Positions 44,335-50,842 of a DNA stretch of 64,000 nucleotides are shown piece by piece. The stretch is from contig NSIL01000005.1 of assembly GCA_002737365.1 (NCBI GenBank), positions 118,399 to 182,398 on the forward strand, in the 5' to 3' direction. The notes under the pieces are model-generated. The model did no database searches. It saw nothing but the letters and a program-made list of their open reading frames with translations, and had not been told where the DNA came from. The position numbers and the translations under genes were made by a program. How positions within the stretch are numbered: position 1 is the first letter of the stretch; each line of letters begins with the position of its first letter. This DNA is from Acidobacterium sp. GTDB taxonomy: Bacteria; Acidobacteriota; Vicinamibacteria; Vicinamibacterales; UBA2999.

Positions 44335-44875
44335 GGTTCTCGCGTTGGCGTTGCTGATGGGCGCCCCGCTGCTGGCGCAGAGCTACGGCGTGGGACGCAC
44401 GCCGACCGCGGAGGAAATCCGCGCCTGGGATATCTCGATCGGTCCCACCGGAGAGGAACTCCCGCCCGGGCGCGGCACCGTCAGGGAGGGCGCGCAGCTC
44501 TATCGCACGAAAGGCTGTGCGTCGTGCCACGGGGCGACGGGCCTCGACGGCAAGGCGCCGCTGTTGAAGAGCAGGAATGGCGCCAATCCTGACGTCTGGG
44601 CACGGGGACGGATCCTGCCGGTTCGCGCGCCGTTCGCGACCACGGTCTGGGACTACATCAATCGCGCCATGCCCCTCAATCGCGAGGGCACACTCACCGC
44701 TGATGAGGTCTACTCGCTGACGGCGTATCTGCTGTTCATCAACGATGTCATCGCGGAGGACCTGGTCCTCGACCCCCAGAGTCTGCCGAAGGTGGCGATG
44801 CCGATCGGTGACAAGTACGCCGCCTTGCCTGACTGGAAGCCCAGGACGCCACGGCTGAAGGGATATCCGCACTAG
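44321..44875 (+). CDS. periplasmic mono-heme cytochrome c, partner of the SoxC-like enzyme
   Basis: 184 residues from ATG 44321, overlapping the SoxC-like gene by 14 bases. The signal peptide is MASLKVLALALLMGAPLLAQ. One heme c attachment site is present, CASCH (Cys66, Cys69, His70), with MPLNREGTLTADEVYSLTAY supplying the distal methionine region. The pattern matches the cytochrome of SorAB/SoxCD-type sulfite dehydrogenases; it has one heme where SoxD has two. It would pass electrons from sulfite oxidation to the respiratory chain. Confidence 0.83.
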   Translation: MASLKVLALALLMGAPLLAQSYGVGRTPTAEEIRAWDISIGPTGEELPPGRGTVREGAQLYRTKGCASCHGATGLDGKAPLLKSRNGANPDVWARGRILPVRAPFATTVWDYINRAMPLNREGTLTADEVYSLTAYLLFINDVIAEDLVLDPQSLPKVAMPIGDKYAALPDWKPRTPRLKGYPH

Positions 44876-44900
44876 CTTTACCGTGCCTGATGCGACACGT

Positions 44901-46451
44901 TCACTGCCGCGACTGAGGACTGGTGCTCTTGCTGTGGGCGTTGAAGAACTCGACCATCGCCGCGAGATTGGGCGCCACGACGCCCCCGTGGCTACCGCCC
45001 GGTACCTCGGTGTACTGGTGCGCGACGCCGAGAGCCTTGAGCTGCGCCACCATCGCACGCGATCCGGCCACCGACACGGAGGCGTCCGCATCGCCGTGAA
45101 CGACGAACTGTGGAATGTGTTTCACCTTGTCGAGCGTCGCGGGTACGCCGGTGCCGGCGAACAGTCCCAGCGCGGCCCAGATCTCCGGGAACTTCGGCGC
45201 GATCTTCCAGGTCCCGATCGCCCCCATTGAGTGGCCCATCAGGTAGATCCTTCGGTCGTCGACTTTATATTGCTGCCGGACGCGCTGCAGCACCTGCATG
45301 ACGTCCTGTTCACTGAAGTCCTGGGTGCGCCGCACGTTTGGATCCGCCGGCGGCGGGCCCAGTCCCCAGCCGTACGACCCATCCACGCGATAGCCAAGTG
45401 CGGTGGCCAGGATGTAGCCGTGCCGTTCAGCGAGCGCGGGCAAGGTCTGGTTGTAGTTGTCGAAGAACCCATCCTCGGTGCCGCCCAGCCCATGCAGGGC
45501 GACGATCAGCGGCAACGCCTTCGCCTCGGTGTAGGTACTCGGTATGTAGGTCCGGTACGGCATGATCTCCTTCGCTGCCTCCAGCAAGTAGTGACGCTTG
45601 ATGTCGCCGGTGCGTCCGGCAAACGGGTCCTTGCCGGCCTTCACGCTCGCAGCCACGACTTCGGCCGCGGCGAGGTCCTTGTCGGGATCAAAGGTGCGCA
45701 GCTCCAGTCTGCCGCGATTCACGTTCTTCATGCGATCGAGCGGGAAGAGAATCTCTGCTCGCAGCGCATCCGGCGCGGCCTTCGCGGCGGTCTCGAGTCG
45801 TACCGTGAGATCGTCGAGCCCCTTGCGCAACGAGACCGCCAATGAAGCGCCGCCGATCCGTTCGTTCTGGTTCGACACATCCACCGTCAGCTGGTACGGT
45901 CCGTCGGCGACGTCCTGCAGGTCGAGATCGAAGAAATACGGCGACTCCCGCAGGTCTCGCGCGACGTCGTCGAAGGTTCCGAGATCCTTGACGACTGGCG
46001 GCTCCACGGGCGGCTGCCCTGGCGTCGGCGGCGCAGGCCGCTTCCGAAGTGTCATGTGCGCGGTCACCGCATTGGGCAACGACAGCGACGGCGCATGAAT
46101 CTGTTCAAGCCGGACGGTGTGCGGTTTCGACGAGTCGATCACCACCCGCGTGGTTCGCAGGACGAGCGAACTCGAGTAGTCGGCGGCGTCGGTCCAGGGT
46201 CGGCCGGCGAGCAGCGCGATGCCCTTTGCGTAGAGACGACGGAGGTCGCCGGTGCGGCCGAACCGGGCGGCCTCGGCAATCTGCGCCTCGAGCGCGTCGA
46301 TTTGAGCCTTGAGCTCTCCCTGCGGTTTGACGGTGTTCTTGCGCGTGGTGTAGCCGACACGCACCGACGCCAGGCTGGTCAGCGCCTGCGACAGCGCGGC
46401 GGACGGCACCAAGGCGCATAACGAGACGATGGCGAGGATGCGAATCTTCAT
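44901..46451 (-). CDS. secreted alpha/beta hydrolase (PHB-depolymerase/esterase-like)
   Basis: 516 residues when started at ATG 46451, which opens a signal peptide (MKIRILAIVSLCALVPSAALSQ); the frame stays open further upstream but without signal character. The N-terminal 230 residues are a helical and beta accessory region of unknown role. The C-terminal hydrolase has PLIVALHGLGGTEDGF, the nucleophile in GHSMGAIGTW (Ser408), the acid in VVHGDADASV and the histidine in GGSHGG. The oxyanion-hole HGLGG and the size suggest an esterase or depolymerase acting on extracellular polymers. Confidence 0.8.
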   Translation of the reverse strand: MKIRILAIVSLCALVPSAALSQALTSLASVRVGYTTRKNTVKPQGELKAQIDALEAQIAEAARFGRTGDLRRLYAKGIALLAGRPWTDAADYSSSLVLRTTRVVIDSSKPHTVRLEQIHAPSLSLPNAVTAHMTLRKRPAPPTPGQPPVEPPVVKDLGTFDDVARDLRESPYFFDLDLQDVADGPYQLTVDVSNQNERIGGASLAVSLRKGLDDLTVRLETAAKAAPDALRAEILFPLDRMKNVNRGRLELRTFDPDKDLAAAEVVAASVKAGKDPFAGRTGDIKRHYLLEAAKEIMPYRTYIPSTYTEAKALPLIVALHGLGGTEDGFFDNYNQTLPALAERHGYILATALGYRVDGSYGWGLGPPPADPNVRRTQDFSEQDVMQVLQRVRQQYKVDDRRIYLMGHSMGAIGTWKIAPKFPEIWAALGLFAGTGVPATLDKVKHIPQFVVHGDADASVSVAGSRAMVAQLKALGVAHQYTEVPGGSHGGVVAPNLAAMVEFFNAHSKSTSPQSRQ

Positions 46452-46573
46452 GTTTTCAGGCCCTGGCCGAGAGACACGACGGTCTCCCTTGCTGCGGTGA
46501 AGCCGGGACTCTACTGTAGTGCGACGGCGAGGACAACTATACGCACCTTCGGCACGTTCCGTTAGCGTGTAGA

Positions 46574-46885
46574 ATGCTGGCTGTGGCGAGCAAACCAGAC
46601 GGCAGCGAATCAATCGGCATGGTGGAGACCCGCGGGCTGGTGGGGATGATCGAGGCGGCCGACGCCATGGTCAAGACCGCCAATGTCGTGTTCGTCGGCT
46701 GGCAGAAGGTCGACGCCGGCCTCGTGACCGCCATCGTCCGGGGCGACGTCGGCTCCGTGAAGGCCGCGACCGATGCCGGGGCCGCAGCCGCGCGGCGAGT
46801 CGGTGAGCTCGTCGGCGTACACGTAATTCCGCGTCCGGCCGGAGACCTGGAGAAGGTCTTCCCGATGCTGCGGCAGAAGATTTAG
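46574..46885 (+). CDS. bacterial microcompartment shell protein, BMC-H type (orphan)
   Basis: 103 residues containing one complete BMC domain: [20 protein letters not shown] at the start, [20 protein letters not shown] in the middle and [15 protein letters not shown] at the end. Proteins of this family (PduA, EutM, CcmK) form hexamers that tile the shell of enzyme-filled compartments. The single-domain length fits BMC-H. There is no BMC-P or BMC-T shell gene and no encapsulated-enzyme gene in the window. A TAGAAT box at 46570-46575 overlaps the ATG; if it is a -10, the real start may be GTG 46583, giving a leaderless message. Confidence 0.88.
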   Translation: MLAVASKPDGSESIGMVETRGLVGMIEAADAMVKTANVVFVGWQKVDAGLVTAIVRGDVGSVKAATDAGAAAARRVGELVGVHVIPRPAGDLEKVFPMLRQKI

Positions 46886-46913
46886 CCAAGCCCCAAGCCC
46901 CAAGTCCCAAGCC
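46886..46913. repeat. heptamer array directly after the shell-protein stop
   Basis: Four tandem 7-base units, CCAAGCC, CCAAGCC, CCAAGTC, CCAAGCC, begin at the base following the TAG stop. They are the complement of the GRCTTGG units at 8293-8320. Confidence 0.75.
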
Positions 46914-46939
46914 AGGGCCGGGTTTGTTACTCTCTGCGT

Positions 46940-48856
46940 ATGAAGCGCGCCGCGCCGTCAGCCCTCTTCCTCGTCGTTAGCCTCCTCGTTATCTCGACGT
47001 CGCCCGCCCGGCTGCAGCAGCAGCCGGCGACGCCGGCAGACCGCTTCGAGGTCAGCGACGTGATGATCCCGGCGCGCGACGGCAAGCGCCTTCATACGAA
47101 GATCTTCACACCGCGAGATCAGGCGGGCCTCCTGCCCATCATCTTCAAGCGCACGCCGTACGGCATCGAGGGATCGGACGGTAACTTCAACGCGTACTAC
47201 AAGGCGCTGGCAGATGAGGGCTACATCTTCGTGTTCCAGGACATCCGCGGGAAGTTCGGATCTGAAGGCGACTTCGTGATGCAGCGCCCGGCCCGGCCGC
47301 CTTCGCCCAAGGGCTTCGGCGGGCTAGGCTCCGACGATCCGAACAAAGCTATCGACGAGGGCACCGATACCTACGACAGCATCGAGTGGCTGATCAAAAA
47401 CGTGCGCAGCAACAACGGCCGCGTCGGCATGCTGGGCGTGTCATACGACGGCTGGACCACCATCATGGCCGCGATCGAGCCGCATCCCGCGCTCAAGGCT
47501 ATCTCTCCCCAGGCGTCGCCGGCTGACATGTGGATGGGCGACGACTTCCACCACAACGGCGCGTTCCGCCTAAGCTACGGCTTCGAATACGCGACGATGA
47601 TGGAGAGCGGAAAGGACGTGCAGGACTTCAAGTTCGATCGCTACGACACTTTCGATTGGTACCTCAGCCTCGGCCCGCTGGCCAACGTCAACGCCAAGTA
47701 CCTGCACGGCAAGATCCCGACGTGGAACGACTACGTCGCGCATCCGGATTACGACGAGTTCTGGAAGCGCCAGACGATGATCCCGCACTTGAACAGCGTC
47801 AAGGTGCCGACGCTGAACGTCGCGGGCTGGTGGGACCAGGAAGATTTCTACGGGCCGATCCGCATCTACGACGCCCTGGAGCGCTTCGACACGCAAGGCA
47901 TCAACTACCTCGTGGTCGGCCCGTGGCGCCACGGCGGCTGGTCGGGCGGCACCGGCGATTCACTGGGCGCCATCCCCTTTGGCGGTAACACCGCCGAGTA
48001 CTTCCGCGACCAGGTGCAGGCCCCGTTCTTCGCGTACTTCCTGAAGGACAAGGGCGCGAGAGACTTCCCGCAGGCGCTGACCTTCGAGTCGGGCGCCAAC
48101 GAGTGGCGGCGCTGGGATCAGTGGCCGCCGACTGCTCGCGCCGAGGTCCGCTCGCTGATTTTCGGGGCCAACGAGACGCTGACACTCGGCCCGCCTGAGG
48201 CCGGCCCCGAGCCCCGACCCCCGATCCCTGATCCCCGATTCGACGAGTTTGTCTCAGACCCGGCGCACCCGGTGCCGTACCGTCAGCGCCCGATTCAACC
48301 CACCTATTTTCCCGGCGGCTCGAGGTGGTCCACGTGGCTCGTCGAGGATCAGCGCTTCGTGGACGATCGCGCCGACGTGCTCAGTTGGGAGACCAGCGTG
48401 CTTAATCAGGATGTGACGATCGCCGGCGAGGTGAAGGCGCACATCTTTGCCTCGACCACCGGCAGCGATGCCGACTGGATTGTGAAACTCATCGACGTCT
48501 ATCCGGAAGACCACCCGACGAACTGGAACCTGGCCGGATTCCAGTTAATGGTCTCGAACGAAGTGTTCCGCGGCCGCTATCGCACCAGCTTCGAGAAGCC
48601 GGCGCCCATCACACCCAACGCCGTGCTCGAATACACTTGGAGCCTGCACACGCAGAACTACACGTTCAAGAAGGGGCATCGCATCATGGTGCAGGTGCAG
48701 AGCACGTGGTTCCCAATCATCGACCGGAACCCTCAAACGTTCGTGTCGAATATCTTCGAAGCGAAGGACAGCGACTTCAAGGCTGCGACGCACCGCGTTT
48801 ATCGGACACCGCAGTACCCTTCGCGCGTCGACGTGCCGGTCGTTCTCGGGCGATGA
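46940..48856 (+). CDS. secreted CocE/NonD-family hydrolase (alpha-amino acid ester hydrolase-like)
   Basis: 638 residues. A signal peptide (SALFLVVSLLVISTS) precedes the X-Pro dipeptidyl-peptidase-type alpha/beta hydrolase domain: nucleophile in LGVSYDGW (Ser168), acid in GWWDQEDFYG (Asp299), histidine in WRHGGWSG (His331). The C-terminal jelly-roll domain begins near residue 445. These enzymes hydrolyse esters or amides, such as cocaine, beta-lactam side chains or amino acid esters. Residues 422-433 (GPEPRPPIPDPR) in the linker between domains are encoded exactly by a heptamer array. The 3' end overlaps a convergent regulator gene by 80 bases. Confidence 0.85.
   Translation: MKRAAPSALFLVVSLLVISTSPARLQQQPATPADRFEVSDVMIPARDGKRLHTKIFTPRDQAGLLPIIFKRTPYGIEGSDGNFNAYYKALADEGYIFVFQDIRGKFGSEGDFVMQRPARPPSPKGFGGLGSDDPNKAIDEGTDTYDSIEWLIKNVRSNNGRVGMLGVSYDGWTTIMAAIEPHPALKAISPQASPADMWMGDDFHHNGAFRLSYGFEYATMMESGKDVQDFKFDRYDTFDWYLSLGPLANVNAKYLHGKIPTWNDYVAHPDYDEFWKRQTMIPHLNSVKVPTLNVAGWWDQEDFYGPIRIYDALERFDTQGINYLVVGPWRHGGWSGGTGDSLGAIPFGGNTAEYFRDQVQAPFFAYFLKDKGARDFPQALTFESGANEWRRWDQWPPTARAEVRSLIFGANETLTLGPPEAGPEPRPPIPDPRFDEFVSDPAHPVPYRQRPIQPTYFPGGSRWSTWLVEDQRFVDDRADVLSWETSVLNQDVTIAGEVKAHIFASTTGSDADWIVKLIDVYPEDHPTNWNLAGFQLMVSNEVFRGRYRTSFEKPAPITPNAVLEYTWSLHTQNYTFKKGHRIMVQVQSTWFPIIDRNPQTFVSNIFEAKDSDFKAATHRVYRTPQYPSRVDVPVVLGR
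48203..48237. repeat. heptamer array inside the CocE-like gene
   Basis: Five tandem units GGCCCCG, AGCCCCG, ACCCCCG, ATCCCTG, ATCCCCG. Read on the other strand they are the same G-rich family as at 21387-21414, with 22 of 23 bases nearly shared. They encode a Pro-rich linker. Confidence 0.7.
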
Positions 48857-49277
48857 GCTGGCGCAGCTTGATGTCCTCGCCGAGCATCAGCAGCGGCTGC
48901 GCCGCGTCATCCAGCAGATTGAACAGGTCGCCGGCGTCGTTGCGGGCATAGATGTTCTCGCCATCGATGAACAAGGTGACCGGCCCGCCGCCTTCGATAG
49001 CATCGTAGAGACGGGTCTTGAAGCGTGATTTCAAGACCTGCAGCAGCTTGCGGATCCTCTGGACGGTGAAGCCCTTGCGCCGCAGGTCGGCCAGCACCAT
49101 CAGCTCGAGCAGTTCGATCGGCGTGTAGCGCCGTTCGGTATGGCCGCCCGCGTCGGTCTTGTGCGACGGCACCGTCGCGATGAACAGCTTGCGCTGTTCC
49201 CACCACTGAAGCTGCCGGGCGGTGAGCCCTGTGAGCTGGGCCACCTCGCGCGATGAATACAGCTTCTTGAGCTTCAT
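48777..49277 (-). CDS. MerR-like transcriptional regulator
   Basis: 166 residues. The N-terminal winged helix is of MerR type: YSSREVAQLTGLTARQLQWW, then RRYTPIELLELMVLADLRRKG. The C-terminal half (GPVTLFIDGENIYARNDAGD) is not a known metal- or drug-binding domain. Members bind a palindrome between spaced promoter elements. Its last 27 codons overlap the convergent CocE-like gene; the basic tail encoded there (RERPARRRAKG) may not be essential. The target is unknown. Confidence 0.75.
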   Translation of the reverse strand: MKLKKLYSSREVAQLTGLTARQLQWWEQRKLFIATVPSHKTDAGGHTERRYTPIELLELMVLADLRRKGFTVQRIRKLLQVLKSRFKTRLYDAIEGGGPVTLFIDGENIYARNDAGDLFNLLDDAAQPLLMLGEDIKLRQLIARERPARRRAKGTAVSDKRGASQP

Positions 49278-49323
49278 CGTTGTTTGAGCGAAATCTAATC
49301 TGCGGCTGTTCTAGTCGGTGGCC

Positions 49324-49638
49324 CTAGCCGTCGCCGAACTCTTCGAGATGGGGCAAGGTGGCCGCGACCGCATCGGCCATCGCGGCGCCGTCAATGTCTT
49401 TCTCGGTCACGCCGCCTTCGGAGTGAGTCGAGTACGACAAGACAACTTTCTTGTAGTGAATCTCGATATCGGGATGGTGGTCCGAGTCTTCGGCGCCGGG
49501 CACCAGCGCGCTCACGAACAGCACGGCTTCCGGAAAATCCTGGAACACGAACTCCTTGCGGATCGCGGTGCCGGCAACGGTCCAGGCCTCGAGGCCCTTC
49601 AACTTCTCGGTCAGGTCGGCGGGTGTCAAGACGGCCAT
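49324..49638 (-). CDS. pterin-4a-carbinolamine dehydratase
   Basis: 104 residues from ATG 49638. The family signature is complete: EDSDHHPDIEIHYKKVVLSY followed by STHSEGGVTEKD, with the two catalytic-site histidines (HHPD) and the third in STHSEGG. The enzyme dehydrates 4a-hydroxytetrahydrobiopterin after aromatic amino acid hydroxylation; in bacteria some members act in molybdopterin or folate-related roles. It lies 17 bases downstream of thiO on the same strand, so they are likely cotranscribed. No phenylalanine hydroxylase gene is in the window. Confidence 0.88.
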   Translation of the reverse strand: MAVLTPADLTEKLKGLEAWTVAGTAIRKEFVFQDFPEAVLFVSALVPGAEDSDHHPDIEIHYKKVVLSYSTHSEGGVTEKDIDGAAMADAVAATLPHLEEFGDG

Positions 49639-49655
49639 GTTGCCACGATGATAGT

Positions 49656-50774
49656 TCAGAGTCGGCCGTGGCGAGCGGGGTCCAGGTCGCGAAGCGCCGG
49701 GTCGCTGCCCTTGTCGAAGACCAGGTCGTCGACGAGCCGCACAGTCAGGGGCGTCAGCAGCACGCCGTTTCGATAGTGAGCCGTCGCATAGATCAGGCCG
49801 GGCACGACGGCCGAGCGGCCCAGGATCGGCAGGTCGTCCGGTCCGCGCGGACGAAGGCCGGTCCGGACGCTGGTCACGGCCGCGTTGGCCAGACTCGGCA
49901 CCAACGCCACCGCGGCGGCCTGCAGGCCGCGAACGGCTTCTTCGGTGTGGCTCTCGTCGAAGCCGACATCTTCGACGGTCGATCCCACCAGCACGGCGCC
50001 ATCGGGCCACGGCACGAGATATCCCGCCGGCCCCCAGATCACCCGCTGCACGGCGCCCGGCTCGGCCTGGAGCTGGACCAGTTGTCCGCGGATTGGCTTC
50101 ACCGGCACGACGTCGGCGCCCTCGACGCGGATCTGCGACGACCAACTGCCGGCCGCGAGCACCACGTGATCAGCCTGCCACGAGGTACCGCCCGCCTCCA
50201 CGCCGACCCGACCCATCGGCGAGGCGAAGACGCGAATGGCACCGAGCTCGGTCCTGAAGTGCGCGCCGCACTTCTGGGCCGCGGCCGCCGCCGCCAGCGT
50301 GACCGCCATCACGCCGACGAAGCCGTGCGTGGGAATCAACAGCGCACCGAGCGCGGCCGGCGACGCCAGCGGTTCGTACTTCGCGAAGTCTGCCGGTGGC
50401 ACCCAGCGTGACTCGACGCCGCTCGCCGACAACGCGGACGACAACCGCCGCAGGCGATCGACATCTGTCTCTTCGAGCGCCAGCTCGAAGGTGCCGGTGC
50501 GGCGATAGATCAGGTCGTGGCCGCTGTCGGCGCGCAGTTGGGAGATGAAGGGGTCGAAAAGGTCGAGGCTGCGGCGACCGAGACTACGCAGTGCCCCCAA
50601 CTCGTGGCCCTCAATGTAGGGCGCGAGAATACCGGCCGAGGCGCGGGTCGCGCCCTGGCCGGGCTGCCGCGTCTCGAGTACCTGGACCTTGGCGCCAGAA
50701 CGGGCCAGTTGATGGGCGACCGTACAGCCGACCACGCCGGCGCCAATGACGATGACGGCGGGACTCACTTGCAC
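49656..50774 (-). CDS. thiO: FAD-dependent glycine oxidase
   Basis: 372 residues of the D-amino-acid-oxidase (DAO) family. The FAD motif is VIVIGAGVVGCTVAHQLARSG with TRASAGILAPYIEGHE; the C-terminal RTGLRPRGPDDLPILGRS and YATAHYRNGVLLTPLT match ThiO. Glycine oxidase makes the imine glyoxylate used for the thiazole ring of thiamine. No other thi genes are in the window, so a general amino acid oxidase remains possible. An inverted heptamer array lies just in front of the start. Confidence 0.82.
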   Translation of the reverse strand: MQVSPAVIVIGAGVVGCTVAHQLARSGAKVQVLETRQPGQGATRASAGILAPYIEGHELGALRSLGRRSLDLFDPFISQLRADSGHDLIYRRTGTFELALEETDVDRLRRLSSALSASGVESRWVPPADFAKYEPLASPAALGALLIPTHGFVGVMAVTLAAAAAAQKCGAHFRTELGAIRVFASPMGRVGVEAGGTSWQADHVVLAAGSWSSQIRVEGADVVPVKPIRGQLVQLQAEPGAVQRVIWGPAGYLVPWPDGAVLVGSTVEDVGFDESHTEEAVRGLQAAAVALVPSLANAAVTSVRTGLRPRGPDDLPILGRSAVVPGLIYATAHYRNGVLLTPLTVRLVDDLVFDKGSDPALRDLDPARHGRL

Positions 50775-50781
50775 AGGATAT

Positions 50782-50842
50782 CGGGATCCGGGGTCCGGAA
50801 ATCCAGGACTTGCGGATCCCGAATCCCGGACCCCGGATCCCG
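50782..50842. terminator. inverted heptamer array forming a 17-bp hairpin after the TonB-receptor gene
   Basis: Arms 50782-50798 and 50826-50842 are perfectly complementary. The right part is four 7-base units (GGATCCC, GAATCCC, GGACCCC, GGATCCC at 50814-50841), the left part the inverse units CGGGATC and CGGGGTC plus degenerate ones. It abuts the stop codon of the minus-strand receptor gene and precedes thiO. The 14-mer GGATCCGGGGTCCG here recurs exactly at 58559 and 58573. Confidence 0.7.
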
